Of a stretch of 64,000 nucleotides of DNA, positions 39,340-49,873 are shown in pieces; position 1 is the stretch's first letter, and every line of letters begins with the position of its first letter. The DNA comes from Amyelois transitella (Eukaryota; Arthropoda; Insecta; Lepidoptera; Pyralidae). Where the stretch lies: NCBI RefSeq assembly GCF_032362555.1, contig NC_083533.1:749001-813000 (forward strand), in the 5' to 3' direction. The notes beneath the pieces were generated by a model. It had not been told where the DNA came from, searched no databases, and saw nothing but the letters and a program-made list of their open reading frames with translations. The position numbers were made by a program, and so were the translations under genes.

Positions 39340-39655
39340 TTTACTGGTTTGAATTGAAAAATTCTTTTGTGCGTTGAATAGATCATTTATCGAGGAAGGC
39401 TTTAGGCTATATAACATCATGTTGCAACTATAAGGAGCAAAGAAATAATGGAAAATGTGAAAAAGACAAAGTCGTGAGCACAGCTAGTCATAAATACGAC
39501 TTTGTCCGCGTGGAATAGTTATTTTGGACATCATTGTAGCCCTTAAGGGTGAATAATTTTCCCCGTTTTTTTCATATATTCCATTATTTCTTTGCTCCTT
39601 ATAATTGCAGCGTGATGACAAACAAACTCTTCAGCTTTATAATATAAGTATAGAT
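39340..39655. mobile_element. Two truncated Helitron-like family 1 copies abutting tail to tail
   Basis: A plus-strand 3' part ending GAGCACAGCTAG at 39488 is followed at once by a minus-strand copy (GACTTTGTCCGCGTGGAATA) ending near 39655. Confidence 0.8.
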
Positions 39656-39944
39656 AATTTATATTTGGTTTTGTTATACAATTGCAATAAACTGTCACCA
39701 TGTAGGTCTGATAGGGAAGAGAAACATACCTAGTGTGTGCCGGCACCAATAGGTATAGTACCGCTACCACAGTATAAAAATAGGACCACTCCGTCTCGTT
39801 CCCATGGATGTCGTAGAAGGCGGCTGAGGAATGTGCTTATAAACTTGCCATTTTTCTATTCAATCGATGGGTTAGCAACCTCTTAAGTTTACAAGCCTTT
39901 CTCTTAATAGATTTCTGCGTGGGAATAATGCAGCCGGCATATAT

Positions 39945-40206
39945 GTACATACACATATATAATCACGTTTATATCCTTGGCGGGGTAGATTATAGCCAAC
40001 AGTCTCGAAAAGACTGAATGGCCACGTTCAGCTATTTGGCTTAATGATACAATTGAGATTCAAATAATGACAGGTCGTCGACCGTCGCCTGAAAGAAGAA
40101 TCCCAAGTTTATAAGGCTATCCCTTAGTCGCCTTTTACGACATCCATGGGAAGGAAATGGAGTGGGGTCTTATTCATTTTCCTATTGGTGCCGGGAACCA
40201 CACGGC
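39945..40206 (-). mobile_element. SINE, full length
   Basis: Tail at 39945-39965, head GGTGCCGGGAACCACACGGC at 40187-40206; intergenic, downstream of the piggyBac. Confidence 0.88.
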
Positions 40207-41459
40207 GATTATTACATCAATGTTTATTATCATGCCTTTAAAACCTACACTCTTTGAAGACTAAAGGCATAACGTCACAAAGTAGTGTCCGCAATGCGTG
40301 TAGCAATTATTTCACCATACATTCGTCACTATTTCACAATGGTTGATGACGTCATACCTATTGACCAATGACCAGTAATAATTTGTTTTATTTAAGAGTC
40401 ATTGTTATGACGTCACTAAAATTTTAATCGACATTAGGTAGGTACATATCGCGCCACTGTGATAAGTTCGGTGTCTATGACGACCTTACAATTTCGATAA
40501 TACCAACGTCTTTATCCCTTACGGCGGGGTTGACAGAGTCGGATGGGTCAATGATAGGATTGAGATTCAGAGATTCAGATTACGTAAATTCACGGGGTAG
40601 AAAAACCAATAATTTCGAAAAGATTCGAATGCCCTGTTCAGCTGGATGGCTTAATTATGGAATTGAGATTCAGATATCGACAATTACCAGCCAGTCGCCC
40701 CGTTATAAGAATCCCAAGTTTATAAGCTGTCTTGCCTGACTTTTTCAAATCTGCATGGAGAAAAAGCACCACATATGTAGAATCTGTGTGGCACATACTG
40801 CTTTCTTCGCTACCTACCAGCCTAGCATGGAATTAAAATTTCAAAATAAATTCTAATTTCATCCACCTGTCCTAGGCTCCAATTTACCAATACCTAGAAA
40901 ACTCGTAGTATTCAGGTTAGATCGATGTTGGGCGAGTTCAATAAATTATCACTCTTCAATGAATGACGTGCATACAATGCTACAGCCCTGCGACCCAGAT
41001 AGCCGACCTGTGAGTGTGTATTGTGACCTAGCAAGGGTCGGGGCAGTCGTCCTAGTGCCCTAGTTAGCAGCTCCATTGCGCATGCCCTAAAGGGGCTGAA
41101 TGGGCACTACCCTGTTTGGGAGAGCTGGGATTCTGCAACAAATCGCGGTGATAATAATGCAGGAATGACGTAGTCAAGATAAATAGTGAGCTAACATTGC
41201 GAAATAAGGTTTGAAACAAAGAGTCGTTTTAATCGTTCTAGAATCGCGATTTAATTATGGATGTTATTGTTGTGATGATATGTTTTTGTTCATGACGTTT
41301 GCAGGACACTCATTGTCATTGTATTGTGTAATTTCGGCTAGATTGTTTTGTTGCTTTACTTTTTCATTGGTAACAAATAAATAAAATTTTACCAAATTCT
41401 ACTCAATATAATTTTAAATTGTGATAGGGAATTTGAAAATATAATACTGGCAACATTTT

Positions 41460-41645
41460 CTCTTTTGTTGTCTTGAAAAGAAAAATGGCCGTCGTACGTA
41501 ACGTCAAAACTTGTAAGGTGACTGCTTACGAAGAAAACGCTTAATATTTCATCGAAAACGAATTAAATAGTGATTCATTGGTGTCTGTGAATCATTACAG
41601 GGGTTATATTTGTGTTGTGGTCTGTGGATTTTGGATATCGCATAA
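41460..41645 (+). promoter_or_regulatory. Presumed PTP-ER 5' UTR / proximal promoter
   Basis: Non-repetitive sequence upstream of the first ATG, with AAAAATGGCCGTCG at 41482-41495 resembling a YY1/Pho-type site as in the Sos/sid-1 interval. No TATA box. Assigned by position only. Confidence 0.3.
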
Positions 41646-41696
41646 ATGGTGGAAACCGTAGGCCTAGGAGTTCCCTCAACAGTATTTAAATGCACA
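41646..41696 (+). CDS. PTP-ER: PTP-ER exon 1 (short N-terminal exon)
   Basis: ATG followed by VETVGLGVPSTVFKCT and a GTAAGT donor, phase 0. It lies about 180 bp downstream of a motif AAAATGGCCGTC resembling a YY1-type site. Assigned because frame and phase match exon 2; no homology is visible in so short a peptide. Confidence 0.5.
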
Positions 41697-44600
41697 GTAA
41701 GTAATTTCGCCCAATATTCCTCTGTTATCAGCAACTCAGATCTATAAACGGCCCGCTCACGTCATCTTTTAACTACGAGGCAAACTTGAAACTGCAATTT
41801 CATGCAATTACGTAGGGAATATGATGTTGTTTTTCTAAAACTATTGCTCGATAATAAACCTTGAAATTCATATTGTTTGTCTTGAAAACGTAGTTGGATG
41901 GCCTTTTCGACTGTTCATTGACACGTTAGTGAGGAAATCCGAGTAATTAGAGAAGGAAAACACACGTTGGGCTTCGACCTCCCTCTGATGTTGACAAGAT
42001 GTGTAAGTCCCAGAAATAGACCAGTCTGAGTACTTACGTCTGCGACAGTTCATCATTGAAATGTGTTTATCAATCGTCACTAAACTTAGCAGGAGGATGT
42101 GACGATACTAATTTTAATATGCGCGAAAATTTGAGTGTTTTTGCCATAGTTCAATAATATAGTCTTTAGAACTTCCCTCTCAAAATCAATGTTAGACATT
42201 GCAAATGACTGTTAAAAAACTTCACCTCTGATATATATTTAAAATTAATAATAACTTAAATATTAATGTACACAACACCCTTAACATAATTAATTTATGT
42301 AGGTAAAAACAAGATATTAATACCTTCCTAATATTTTTTTTTATAATATTTATTCCATTAACCAGTCAAATTTATTTTTCAACTAGCATTCTCCATTCCT
42401 GTAGACATTCTGGGATAAAAAGTATTCTATATCCATATGTATTTTTTTTATTGTTTTTATTTTTCAAAATTGGACACAAGGTATCACTAATTGACATCAA
42501 ATCACTTAAATATAATTATAACTATAAACATATTCAACCTAAAAACTATTTTTCTACAAAATTCGTCAAATAGATTTTGTTACACGCATTATTCACTTAC
42601 ATGAGGTTCTCTGAAAATGGACTGCGTGAATTACCTACCTTCTTTTAAAGAGTATTTAAAGAATGTACCTACTACTTTCAGAGTAATTGTAAAGAAAGTA
42701 GTTTGGGAGAAACTTATCATTTATATATTTATATTATATAGTTTCTGACACTTATGACTACCTTAATAACAGAAACATCTGGCTTGAGCTTGGCGCAGGA
42801 ACCTCATGAAGAATGTAGTAGGTCTGTAGAAATAAAATTCGGTAGGTAGGTACACTGTACACCAATTTTATTTAAATTTTAGACTTAGAATTTATTATTT
42901 TCATTACTTATTTATTATATTTCTTTGCATTATTGAAATTTATTGAACTAAACAAATTTATCATAACAATGTATTATCTCTCCTCCCCTTCTCTTTTGTC
43001 TATTTCTAATTCTTAGTTTAGATCATTGTTAGGTTGACATTATGGAAGCATATGTTGCAGTGCAGTTTGTTTCTGCCCATTCTGCACTGCCACTATGGAA
43101 GTGGCACTAAACTTAAGTTTGAAATAATTAATTTGACATCAAACAATGTTGTGAAACCAAAAAAATATGACTTAGTATCCATCGCTGAATCGCCGCCCGA
43201 ATCTTATCCCGATGACCTTGGATATTTATCTGATATTTGTTTGTTTGTTTGAACGCACTAATCTCAGGAAGTACTGGTTCGAATTGAGTAATTCTTTTTG
43301 CTTTGAATAGACCATTTATAGAGGCAGGCTTTAGGCTAAATAACATCACGCTACAAACAAATAATAGAATATGTGAAAACAAAAACGGGGGGGAAATTAT
43401 TCATCCGTCAACGATGCCCAAAATAACGGACGAACTCGGGGAGAACAGCTAGTTTTTTTCTCTATAAAGGCTCACAGTGCTCACGGTTGTACAGATGTGA
43501 TCACGGGGGCATGTGCGCGGCAGTGGCGGGGCTGGTGTGCGGCGCGCTGGCGGCGCTGTTGCTGCTGCTGCTGGTGGCGCGCTGCCGCCGCGCCAAGCGG
43601 GCGCCCGTACCGCCTCCGCACCAGGTCACTAGTAGTTCAGATCTAAGGTGTTTTGTCGCCGTTCGAGATTTTTGTTTGTTTGTTTGTTTGTTTGTTTGTA
43701 AACTCTTTATTGCACATAAAAATAAATATAACAAAAATAAAACAGTCATTGGATATACAGTGGAATCCGGTTATAACGACGGTCAAGGGACCAGTGATAT
43801 TACGTCGTAATAACCGGAAGTCGTACTAAACAATCATTTTTTTTTTAATAATCATATACAAAATTTATGTACATACGTATTAATACGTATTAAGGTGACT
43901 AACAGACAAAAAAAAAACATTGAATTAAAAATATTTATTTATTTCACATATAATAATATGCATACATATACGGTACAGAAGTGTACTAAGAAGGAAAAGA
44001 AATGAGATTAATCAATAAGTAATTTAAAACAACGCAACACCTACTGCAAAAAGTCGGTAATTTTTGATTGTTTTTGTTTTTTATTTTTATAGTAAGAAGT
44101 ACGGACTGCATTATGCAATTGTAAAAACGTTGTAAAATAAAACTTTTTTCTTCAATAGAGAAACTTTTTCGCTTAGCCATTTTAGTACGCGCACTCACTT
44201 GTCACCCGCAAATTAGGAAATGTAACATAAACAAAACAGACAGTCCGCGATGCATGGGCTAGGCAGGTGCGCGGGGCGGGGATAGCTTCTATTATGTACC
44301 TATAACTTAGATTTGTTTGTAAACACGTCGACGCACGTCGTTATAACCGGACAATGTGCGTTGAATTCCGTCGTTAAAAGCGGTCGGTCGTTATAAGCGG
44401 AGTCGTAATAAACGAATGTACTTTCATAGTGGCTCGATACGAAACCAAACATATGTCTATAGTTGCGTCGCTAAAAACGGTTGGTTGTTATATGCGAAGT
44501 CGTACTAAACGGATTCTACTGTATGTACAATGGCGGACTCATTCCAATCAAGATTTTTTCCAGTCAACCAAAATAAAAAGGAAAATTCATAATCAAAGAG

Positions 44601-47600
44601 GCAGCGCAGATTAAAAGCATTTTTGTTTTGTTTTGCAAGTTTTTTTTTTTTTTTTATTTTTTTAAAAAAGTTTTTGTATCTATGTTTCATTTTCTAGAGT
44701 GATTTGAGTGGTAAAAAGAGGGTAGATAAATAATATACAAATTGACTTGGAATAGGTTTTTTTTGCGACGGGCTAGCTGTCTGTCACTGTGTGAAACTCA
44801 GTTGTGTCACAGCTTAACGTGGCCACGTCACGTCATATGATCACGTCTATAGCCCTTGCTGGGTAGACAGTGCCCACAGTCTTGAAAAGAATATAATTAA
44901 ATGTATGTATTTACTTATAGATTTCTTGGTGCTATGATTGAACTAATATTAAAAAGTAGAATGATAATTTTCCTAACAAAGTAGGTAAAATGTATGATAA
45001 TAAATAGATAAGAGATCAGTCATTGTTTGCAGCATAGAAACAGCGATGTAGTGTAACATTTTCTATCTCCGGTTACAGGTGCACGTAGTGCGGTTCGCCC
45101 CCGCGGCGCCGCCGCGGCGCGTGGCGGTGCCCCCGCCGCCCGCGCCCCCGCCCCCGCTCCGCGCGCTGCTCACGCGAGCCCCGCCCGACCCCGACACGCA
45201 GGAACCCCCGCAAATTGTGATCGTACAAAACACTATTCCACCCCCAGACACTGATCCTAGCCACGAGCCCGGTAACTCCTATTCTCAGGCTCCTGGGCCC
45301 TCAGAATTCCGAGGTATACCTAAACTACCGCTCCCCGAGTGGCTCCCGCGGCGACCTTTGGACTGCAAGTATTCTACCACAATCCCGCGACCGCTCGTTC
45401 AAATCGTCGACTCCGAATTGGGAGCAGATCTGAACAGGGAGACGCGAGCTAAGAAATTTAGCGCAACGAGGTCTCCGTCACTGGAGAAAGACGACAAGAG
45501 CCCGTTCTTGGGCAGCGCCAAGTCGGCAGACAAGGGTGAAGTTTTCGGGTTTGACGAGGAAGTAGTTAAAAAACTGGAGGGCGACACGGAGGAGATGACC
45601 TCGCCGAAGGAGATGGAGCGGAGACAGGAGTCGCCGAGCAATTTGAGACGCTTCAGATCTGTCAGCACGCGGCTGAATATGTGCAGCGTGTCGGAGAGCC
45701 CGAATTTGGAAGGACAACAAGAGAGGCTGGAAATGCAGAATTCGCCGAGGATAATAGAATGCAGTTCGGCAAAAGAAAAGTCCTCTGCACCAAAATTCGA
45801 TTTTTCCCCTAAAATACTAGCCGATTGCATGAGCAGTCCCAGATTCTTCACTCCGCCCGAAGTGGTATCACCGGCGTTCTTTTCAGAGCCGTCGCCCAAA
45901 TCGGTATATTACGACAGCGTTAGGTCGCCGAAATTCTTCCCAGAAACCCCACGGGAATGTGCGGAAATTCCCCAATCGCCGAGGACATTAGGGGATCATT
46001 TGAACAGGAATGGTTTATCAGAAAAGCCCAGTTCTCCTAGAATACTAAGCGCTAAAGCCAGTCCAAAAATTCATAGTTGTAATAAAGAAAATTATTTTAC
46101 ATTCGATCAAGTTCACCTCGAAGAAAATGCATGCAGAGTGTCGCCGAAGCCGAAGAAATATAGCGGAAGAAATTCCATTGAAAAAGAAAGATTCACGCCG
46201 CCCGCCGATAAGGAAGCGAAGAAATACAGGAGACACAATAGTTGCGATACGAATTATAAAAATATCGAATTGAATATAACGAAATGTGATGATAACAAGG
46301 AGTGCGATGATAAAGTGGAGGTGATAGATACTGACGTGGTAGACTGTTGCGCCAAACTCGACAGTTTGCAAGTAGACGTCGAAGAAAAAGAAGAAATCAC
46401 TTCGACACATCCAAGTTCGGCACACGCTAGGAGGCAACGATTAAAATCGATATCTCTAGACTCGGATAACGCGAAAATTATTGAACATAATCTGGGTCTA
46501 CCTATTGCGAAACAAATGAAAGATCAGATGAACGAAGCTTACAAAAACCAAGATGTCAGCACGTCATGCGACAGTCTGGAAAGGCACCCTAAAACCCCCG
46601 TAAGCGAACTCGCGTCGTTCGAGTTTGCTGATGAAATGAAAGACAAAGAAGAGGAATTAAAATCGCCTCTGGATGTGAAACATAAAAAATGTCTCAGACA
46701 GAGTTCTGACACGCAGTCGTTTATAGACATGCCGAGATTTTCGCCGAAAGAGTTCGAAATAACTGTGACGTCAGAGGAAGGCGCCACCACAGCGGCCGAA
46801 ATGCAAACGAAACGAAAAGGGAAGAACCTGAGAAACTTAACGATAGATTTGACGAAACGAGACAGTGAACTGGAGAAGGAGTTGTTGGAATTCGAAAAGT
46901 TATACACGGACGCTGAGGAGAAGAAGGTGAAAACTCCGACTTTGAAAGTAAAAGCCACATCGTTAGATTCATCAGAGTCTGTCAATTTATCCTTGCCCCA
47001 AAAGAAGACTTTAGAAGTACCACAGAATTCTGTATCTGTACCTAACACGCCAAAGCGGCAATTGAAACGTATTTTAGCGCAGAAGAGTATGAAGCATGAT
47101 TTTAGTGGCGGGAAAGTTGGGTACAATTTCATGTTGTCAAATGCAGAACAGCGCAGATTGTTTATGAAAGGCCAGGATAGTGGTATCTTCCTTAGGGAGA
47201 ACCATGCTAGTCTAATGCTTTACCAGCCTGGCACGTCGCGAATGGGCTCCCGTACAATGGGTTCGTTCGATGAGAACATGGCGGATTTTACAGAAAGACC
47301 AGAAATTAACATATCTGGTGCCGACAATAGGTATTACGAACCTGGTCAAACTTTGGGGTCGAACTTGCTGAATTATAAACAGAGTTTGAGCGTGTCCAGT
47401 ACTAATTTGAAGACATTGCCCGAAGGCGTGCCGTCGGATGACTTCGAACCTAGCGCTGAAGATGAAAAATTAAGTAAAAAGTTGCACAGAAGGAATTCAA
47501 ATCAAAGCCTTATGTTGAGCACGCATAGCTTACAAAGTTCAAACTGTTCTTTGAACAGCTCAGGCGCGTCTTGTCACAACTTAGCTACGGTCCGCACAAG

Positions 47601-49873
47601 CATATCTAACTTCAGTCTGAACTCAGACAATAGACTGAAGAAATTATCATTGGAAAGACGAGACTCTAACACCTCATTGATCACAGATCACTTGACGCCA
47701 TCCACTCGAGTCATTTGCACGTCTAACGCTAGTCTCGGTGAGGTTTCCAAGAACTGTTTACTCCAAAGACGAGGTTCCAACAATAGTTTGACATTAAACA
47801 TACATTCGACCAACTTAAGTCGACATTCGAGCAATACTTCTTTGAACAAAGAGGCTAAACCTTTGAAAAAGGGTTTGTTAGAGCGGAGAAGTTCAAACAC
47901 GTCGCTTACTTTAAACATCAACACTTCAAATCCGCAATTATCTGTCAATAGAGGTTTGAGTATATCAAACTACAATCTGAATGGATCGACATGTAATTTA
48001 AGTAGATATAATAGCAATCATAGTATTGATAATCCTCCAGGAGAACCTAAAAAAGGTATTTTGGAAAGACGCAGCTCAAACACATCATTGACTCTAAATA
48101 TCCAACCTCAGGAGCCAAGGGATTTGGAGATCGACGAGAGTCTGATCAAAGCTAACTTGAACGATCTCCCTCACAGGGACAAACACAGAAAATCTTTGAG
48201 TACTGAGAATTTAATTCCGAAATCTTACAAAAATAGGTTAAAAATGTCATCAGAGAAAGTTGGTTTCGGGTCCCACGACAATCTCTGGTCGGCTTCGTAC
48301 CCAGATCAAGAATATCCTCAAAATTTAACTTACGTGGGCGGTGATCAGGAGAACGAGATGATTTACGCGTTCGGTCGCCAAGACGAGGGTGGTTTTCAGC
48401 AGGGTTTCATCAGGAACATAACGACGAAACCTCTCAGCCCTCAGAGCACATCGGAAGACTTCCGAATGTACTTGGCGAATATGCAGCATCTGCAGAACGC
48501 CTCTAGTGTGCTTTCAAGGCAGCAATTGCGCGATTTGAACAACGTTTTCCAGAACGGTTATTCGACAGTCAAATGCCATAGTTCATCGGAAGGCAAGCAT
48601 TGTTGTTCGGGGCGTGTGGAAGACTTGGCGTCTGAGAACCCGCAGATGGTCATACCAGACCCGGTCGTGAGCCAACCGTGTTCAGAGTACCAAAAGATGT
48701 TGCTGAGAAACCTCCATCAGGAGTTTTGGGATATGCCCACGAATTTTCAGGAGAAACCTATAGTGTCTGGCTCCCACCCAAAGAATAGATATAAGACGAT
48801 ACTGCCGAACGAACATTCGAGATTTATATTGAAAGATGGCGGTGGTGAGGGGTACATCAATGCCAATTTTATAAAGGTGAGTTATACACACTTACTAATG
48901 TTATAAATGTGAAAGTATGTTTGTTTGTTCGTCTTTCACGTCAACACGACGAAACTTTGCAAGTCTGTGTTTTAATTAATTTGTCATTACTTGAATATTG
49001 AAGTGAACTTTTCTCATTTTCCAGGGTCACGAGTACTCCAAAAACAGCTACATAGCGACCCAGGGGCCGCTACAGAACACCATCTACGACTTCTGGCTGA
49101 TGGTCTACCAGAACTCCATCTCTTGCCAGATCGAGGAGGCCTCGCCCCCATCAGTCCAAAAAGTGGTAATGCTTACCAATTTCATTGAGAAGAACCGGCA
49201 GAAATGCGAAAAGTACTTCCCGTTGGACCTGAACGAGGAAGTGACTTTCCCTAATCCGGACGAAATAGATGTCACCGCAGAGGAAAGAAGCACTTTCAGT
49301 ATAACGAACTGCGGTATGGTCAAGAAACCTGGTTATACGATAAGGAAATTGGATGTGAAGTATCAGAAACTAAAATCGATCACGGTACACCATTACTGGT
49401 TCCACAATTGGGCCGATCACAAGTGTCCAAAAGATGTGAACGCGTTGTTGAATCTGAGTTTAGACGTGTTGGCTGACAAGAAGTTGAACTTCAGTGATTC
49501 GTGTGAAGTGGACGAGGAACAGTGTAAATGTGACAGTCCGAGAGCGGACTCCAAATTCGTGTTTCCACCGTTAGAGACTAGAGTTTTGCCGTGTGAAGTG
49601 AGCGTTAATGTGTCCACGCCTTTAGACTTCTCCGTAGAGCAACATAGTCCAGCAACAATAATACACTGTTCAGCTGGGATCGGTCGAACGGGCTGTCTCA
49701 TAGCTATATTGAATGGTATAAAACAGTTGACGAACGAACACAAAGTTGACGTTCTCGGGATAGTGTGTAACATGCGTCTGAACCGCGGCGGCATGGTTCA
49801 GAATTCGGAACAGTACGAGTTGATACATAAAGTGTTGTGTTTGTTCGAGCAGATATGTCTCCCAAAGTTATAG
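41646..49873 (+). CDS. PTP-ER: Receptor-like protein tyrosine phosphatase of the KIM family (PTP-ER / PTPRR-like), complete, 4 coding exons
   Basis: Exons 41646-41696, 43478-43624, 45079-48876 and 49025-49873 join in phase 0 to about 1614 residues. Exon 2 gives one membrane helix (about 29-51) followed by RCRRAKR. The huge exon 3 is a low-complexity cytosolic region rich in Ser-Pro, with a repeat array of KIM-like motifs at about 866-1075, then the start of the PTP domain (KNRYKTILPNEHSRFIL). Exon 4 holds the catalytic core: HCSAGIGRTGCLIA with Cys1547, the Q loop (QNSEQYE), and a WPD loop altered to W-A-D (Asp1463). The IGRTGC and RLNRGGMVQ motifs resemble PTPRR/PTPN5/PTPN7, which dephosphorylate ERK and p38. 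In flies PTP-ER restrains Ras1/ERK signalling. The exon 1 join and start are the least certain part. Confidence 0.88.
41700..43200 (+). other. PTP-ER intron 1, no gene seen
   Basis: AT-rich, mostly unique sequence, with a partial dispersed repeat at 42450-42535 and another at 42990-43175. No supported coding frame or RNA gene. Confidence 0.6.
43205..43453 (+). mobile_element. Helitron-like element, family 1, in PTP-ER intron 1
   Basis: Family 1 body (GAACGCACTAATCTCAGGAA) ending GAACAGCTAG, only about 25 bp before the exon 2 acceptor. Confidence 0.82.
43478..43624 (+). CDS. PTP-ER: PTP-ER exon 2, transmembrane helix
   Basis: Codes for CSRLYRCDHGGMCAAVAGLV, CGALAALLLLLLVARCRRAK; one strong hydrophobic helix with a basic stop-transfer. 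Three Cys precede the helix. Acceptor CACAG at 43477; donor GTCACT is non-consensus but gives phase 0 into exon 3. Confidence 0.72.
43759..44521 (-). mobile_element. pogo/Tigger-like DNA transposon, non-autonomous, TA target duplication
   Basis: Terminal inverted repeats CAGTGGAATCCG (left) and its partner complementing CGGATTCTACTG (right), each flanked by TA. The interior minus frame 43986-44198 starts MAKRKSFSIEEKSFILQRFY, resembling the N-terminal helix-turn-helix of pogo-type transposases, then loses similarity. Internal TTATAACGACG words recur near both ends. Inserted into an older repeat (halves at about 43695-43757 and 44524-44560) in PTP-ER intron 2. Confidence 0.82.
45079..48876 (+). 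CDS. PTP-ER: PTP-ER exon 3, 1266-residue cytosolic region with KIM array and start of PTP domain
   Basis: One uninterrupted 3.8-kb exon. It starts VHVVRFAPAAPPRRV and a Pro-rich stretch, then has many S-P sites including the related SPRFFTPP, SPAFFSEP and SPKFFPETP. Eleven S-N-x-S-L units lie at 47479-48110; five are KIM-like (R-R-x-S-N-x-S-L). It ends in the PTP domain (GYINANFIK), GTGAGT donor. The acceptor before GTG (45079) is a good pyrimidine-AG site. Confidence 0.93.
49025..49873 (+). CDS. PTP-ER: PTP-ER exon 4, PTP catalytic core and stop
   Basis: Codes for GHEYSKNSYIATQGPLQNTI, VVMLTNFIEKNRQKCEKYFP, then the W-A-D loop, an acidic insertion (SCEVDEEQCKC) and the P loop. An extra segment (SISCQIEEASPPSV) lies between the DFW helix and VVMLTN. 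282 residues, TAG at 49871. Confidence 0.95.
   Translation, partial: GHEYSKNSYIATQGPLQNTIYDFWLMVYQNSISCQIEEASPPSVQKVVMLTNFIEKNRQKCEKYFPLDLNEEVTFPNPDEIDVTAEERSTFSITNCGMVKKPGYTIRKLDVKYQKLKSITVHHYWFHNWADHKCPKDVNALLNLSLDVLADKKLNFSDSCEVDEEQCKCDSPRADSKFVFPPLETRVLPCEVSVNVSTPLDFSVEQHSPATIIHCSAGIGRTGCLIAILNGIKQLTNEHKVDVLGIVCNMRLNRGGMVQNSEQYELIHKVLCLFEQICLPKL

Larger units (their letters stand above)
34820..41640. other. sid-1 to PTP-ER intergenic stretch
   Basis: Apart from the terminal-exon copies, piggyBac, Helitrons and SINEs listed, 40207-41640 holds a degenerate SINE (40500-40745), a unique GC-moderate block at 40975-41170 (GGGTCGGGGCAGTCGTCCTA) of unknown nature, and the presumed PTP-ER promoter and 5' UTR before 41646. 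Confidence 0.5.

Noticed and set aside
40975-41170. Structured-looking GC block upstream of PTP-ER
   Set aside because: Considered as an ncRNA or retroelement fragment; no conserved RNA motif, stem set or second copy could be shown by eye.
43487-43810. Independent small membrane protein starting at 43487
   Set aside because: The hydrophobic part is PTP-ER exon 2; the rest is intron and pogo-like element.
45399-47132. Long minus-strand frames opposite PTP-ER exon 3
   Set aside because: Antisense shadows of a long biased coding exon, with no domain.
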